NCBI GenBank assembly: GCA_035306725.1
Contig: DATGNN010000174.1
Span: 1 to 16,527 of the forward strand
Length of the DNA: 16,527 nt
Source: JAAYEB01 sp035306725
GTDB lineage: Bacteria; Fibrobacterota; Chitinivibrionia; Chitinivibrionales; Chitinispirillaceae
Reading direction: 5' to 3'
Below the pieces are notes generated by a model. That model searched no databases and was not told the origin of the DNA. It saw only the letters and a list, made by a program, of their open reading frames with translations. Below, in pieces: positions 15,359 through 16,527 of the stretch; position 1 is the stretch's first letter; each line of letters begins with the position of its first letter. The position numbers and the translations under genes are program-made.

Positions 15359-15410
15359 TCAAGCAAAATACAATGATTTTTTTAATACGGCAATTACCTG
15401 TTTTCAAAAG

Positions 15411-15440
15411 TGGAAAATATAGAGGTCATGTAAGTATATT
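15411..15440 (+). promoter_or_regulatory. Weak promoter candidate for the PEGA-domain gene
   Basis: TGGAAA (15411-15416), 18-base spacer, TATATT (15435-15440). The -35 box is poor. If real, transcription begins near 15447 and only the start codon at 15463 could be used. Confidence 0.2.
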
Positions 15441-15462
15441 ATTCATTCAGATATTCAATATT

Positions 15463-16395
15463 ATGGAAATTAATCGATTAAGTAATTATATCATATTTTC
15501 GTTGGGCTGTTTGCTGTTTTTATGTTTACACTCTTTTTCGAATACCTGTAAACCAAACAGTAAAACTCTCTATTTTTACTGTGATAAATCAGTTCATAAC
15601 TCAACTGACTCTGGTTTTACAACCAGAATTTACAATCAGTTCCTTGAGCCTCTGGGTGAAATCGGATACTGCCTTGATTTTCTTGACCGCGAAATACTGT
15701 CAGATACTATAAATAAAAATGAAATGATACTGTATATTACCATGGAAAATGAATCTGATTATCATTTCGATATCAACGATTCCATTTCTTTCATGGTCAT
15801 CAATCTCATCAGTATTGAAAACTGGAATTCCGGAAAAAGAAACAATTTATACAATCACCCTCTTATATCTTTATCATACGAACCTGAAGAGCTTTCAACA
15901 TTTGAAACAGTATTAATCCGAAAAACTGTCGAAAACCTTCGAACTCAATATGTGTGTAATTTAAGAATCCACTCCAGCCCCCAGGGAGCTCTTATACAAT
16001 CTGGATCGGGACTGGAAGGCGTTACTCCTCTGGAATGGGTTTTACCTGTAGGTGACATTTCAATTGAAGCATCTCTTGATGGCTATGAGCAAATCAGAAA
16101 AAAACTTGATATTAATGATCCGGGAATACATACAATTTTGCTTCAAATGAATAAACGTCAATTTTACAACTCTAAATTTATCTATCCTTCAATAGTATTT
16201 GGACTGGCTGCAATAACATGCTTTATTGCTGAAGGCCAGTACTACTCAAAATATACCAAACTCGGAAAAGATGATTACTATAACAATCCTGCAGAATTCA
16301 ACAAAGTTTTTAAAAAAGCAAAAAACTGTGAACGTATCGCTATCGCATCAACAATCCTTTGCGGAATTTCATTCGGATTAACATTCATTTTTTGA
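15463..16395 (+). CDS. PEGA-domain membrane protein of unknown function
   Basis: A 310-residue envelope protein. A hydrophobic signal or membrane segment covers about 8-25. The next 140 residues are not recognisable and hold strands such as EMILYITMENESDYHFDIND. About 165-229 form a PEGA domain, seen in NLRIHSSPQGALIQSG, then GVTPLEWVLPVGDISIEASLDGYEQ in two pieces, and a closing strand HTILLQM. Two hydrophobic helices follow, at about 240-256 and 291-310, with a charged segment between them. PEGA domains are beta-sandwich modules found in surface and S-layer-linked proteins, so an extracytoplasmic location of 26-239 is likely. I chose 15463 because it places the signal at the N-terminus and leaves 104 bases to the divergent gene. 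An upstream ATG at 15373 would add 30 residues and leave only 14 bases. Neither has a clear Shine-Dalgarno. Confidence 0.75.
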   Translation: MEINRLSNYIIFSLGCLLFLCLHSFSNTCKPNSKTLYFYCDKSVHNSTDSGFTTRIYNQFLEPLGEIGYCLDFLDREILSDTINKNEMILYITMENESDYHFDINDSISFMVINLISIENWNSGKRNNLYNHPLISLSYEPEELSTFETVLIRKTVENLRTQYVCNLRIHSSPQGALIQSGSGLEGVTPLEWVLPVGDISIEASLDGYEQIRKKLDINDPGIHTILLQMNKRQFYNSKFIYPSIVFGLAAITCFIAEGQYYSKYTKLGKDDYYNNPAEFNKVFKKAKNCERIAIASTILCGISFGLTFIF

Positions 16396-16407
16396 ATCTA
16401 TTTTTTT
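16383..16407 (+). terminator. Weak terminator candidate overlapping the PEGA gene stop codon
   Basis: ATTCA (16383-16387) and TGAAT (16393-16397) pair around five T, followed by CTATTTTTTT. The T-tract is good but the stem is only five AT-rich pairs and includes the stop codon, so it is a weak candidate. Confidence 0.3.
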
Positions 16408-16411
16408 ACCC

Positions 16412-16427
16412 TGGCACATAAAATGCT
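16412..16427 (+). promoter_or_regulatory. Sigma54-type (-24/-12) promoter candidate
   Basis: TGGCAC (16412-16417), five bases, then ATGCT (16423-16427). The GG at 16413-16414 and GC at 16425-16426 have the ten-base gap required of sigma54 promoters, with one mismatch to TTGCT in the -12 box. Transcription would start near 16438 and lead to the ATG at 16509. No upstream-activator site or NtrC-type regulator is visible in the window. Confidence 0.35.
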
Positions 16428-16428
16428 A

Positions 16429-16446
16429 CTCTCTTTTATAAGAGAG
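16429..16446. repeat. Perfect 7-base inverted repeat at the predicted sigma54 start site
   Basis: CTCTCTT (16429-16435) and AAGAGAG (16440-16446) pair around TTAT. It spans the transcription start expected from the -24/-12 element. No T-tract follows on the plus strand, so it is not a plain terminator. Confidence 0.45.
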
Positions 16447-16508
16447 CAGAAAAACTCTTCCTCAATACAGAAAACCAAAAAAGCTTTACCTGAATCCGGG
16501 AGAAATTC

Positions 16509-16527
16509 ATGAAATGGAAAGTTTCAT
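16509..16527 (+). CDS. Start of a further gene, cut by the window edge
   Basis: An ATG at 16509 is preceded by GGGAG at 16498-16502, a well-spaced ribosome binding site. The reading MKWKVS continues off the edge. Six residues are too few to identify a product, but the basic start could be a signal peptide. Confidence 0.5.

Noticed and set aside
15373..15462. 30-residue extension of the PEGA-domain protein
   Set aside because: It leaves 14 bases to the divergent gene and pushes the hydrophobic signal inward. Ribosome sites are poor for both starts, so it is not fully excluded.
16429..16446. Rho-independent terminator of the PEGA gene
   Set aside because: The stem is perfect but is followed by CAGAAAAACTC rather than a T-tract.

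Overview
The window is AT-rich DNA from a Gram-negative-type bacterium, most likely a member of the Fibrobacterota (Fibrobacter/Chitinispirillum/Chitinivibrio relatives). The strongest pointer is the 1014-residue secreted protein at 3363-6407. Its layout (InlB-like repeat, formylglycine-generating-enzyme-like fold, beta-propeller, SGNH-like C-terminus) matches what I recall of the Fibrobacter succinogenes paralogous family TIGR02171. The outer membrane is implied by an LptF/LptG permease, a YbgF/CpoB-like lipoprotein and other putative lipoproteins, one with an N-P-W-D-P motif after the lipid cysteine. This assignment rests on recognition, not on a search.

Layout. 1-283: AT-rich leader with degenerate direct repeats. 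284-1816 (+): membrane-spanning regulator with an extracytoplasmic CBM9-like domain and a cytoplasmic AraC-type DNA-binding domain. 2001-2357 (+): small 2x[4Fe-4S] ferredoxin. 2410-3210 (-): YbgF/CpoB-like coiled-coil/TPR lipoprotein, divergent from 3363-6407 (+), the large FGE-like/propeller/SGNH protein; the gap between them holds two good back-to-back sigma70-type promoters. 6408-7163: 756 bases without a gene but rich in inverted repeats and ACGAT/ACGAC-type words. 7164-11873 (+): a tight three-gene operon of a fused LptF-LptG permease, a stand-alone receiver-domain response regulator and a membrane GAF-GAF-GGDEF diguanylate cyclase. 12008-12685, 12864-13730 and 13814-15358 (all -): an unknown exported protein, endonuclease IV (Nfo) and a coiled-coil plus beta-helix lipoprotein. 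15463-16395 (+): PEGA-domain membrane protein. 16509 to the edge: the start of a further gene behind a sigma54-like promoter.

How the genes work together. The clearest functional unit is the 7164-11873 operon, where LPS export (LptFG) is co-transcribed and translationally coupled with a phospho-receiver and a c-di-GMP synthase, suggesting co-regulation of outer-membrane assembly and surface signalling. Several other genes encode cell-envelope proteins (CpoB-like, TIGR02171-like, beta-helix, PEGA). The only classical housekeeping enzyme is Nfo, which keeps all nine metal ligands. There is no CRISPR array, tRNA, rRNA, insertion sequence or integrase that I can see.
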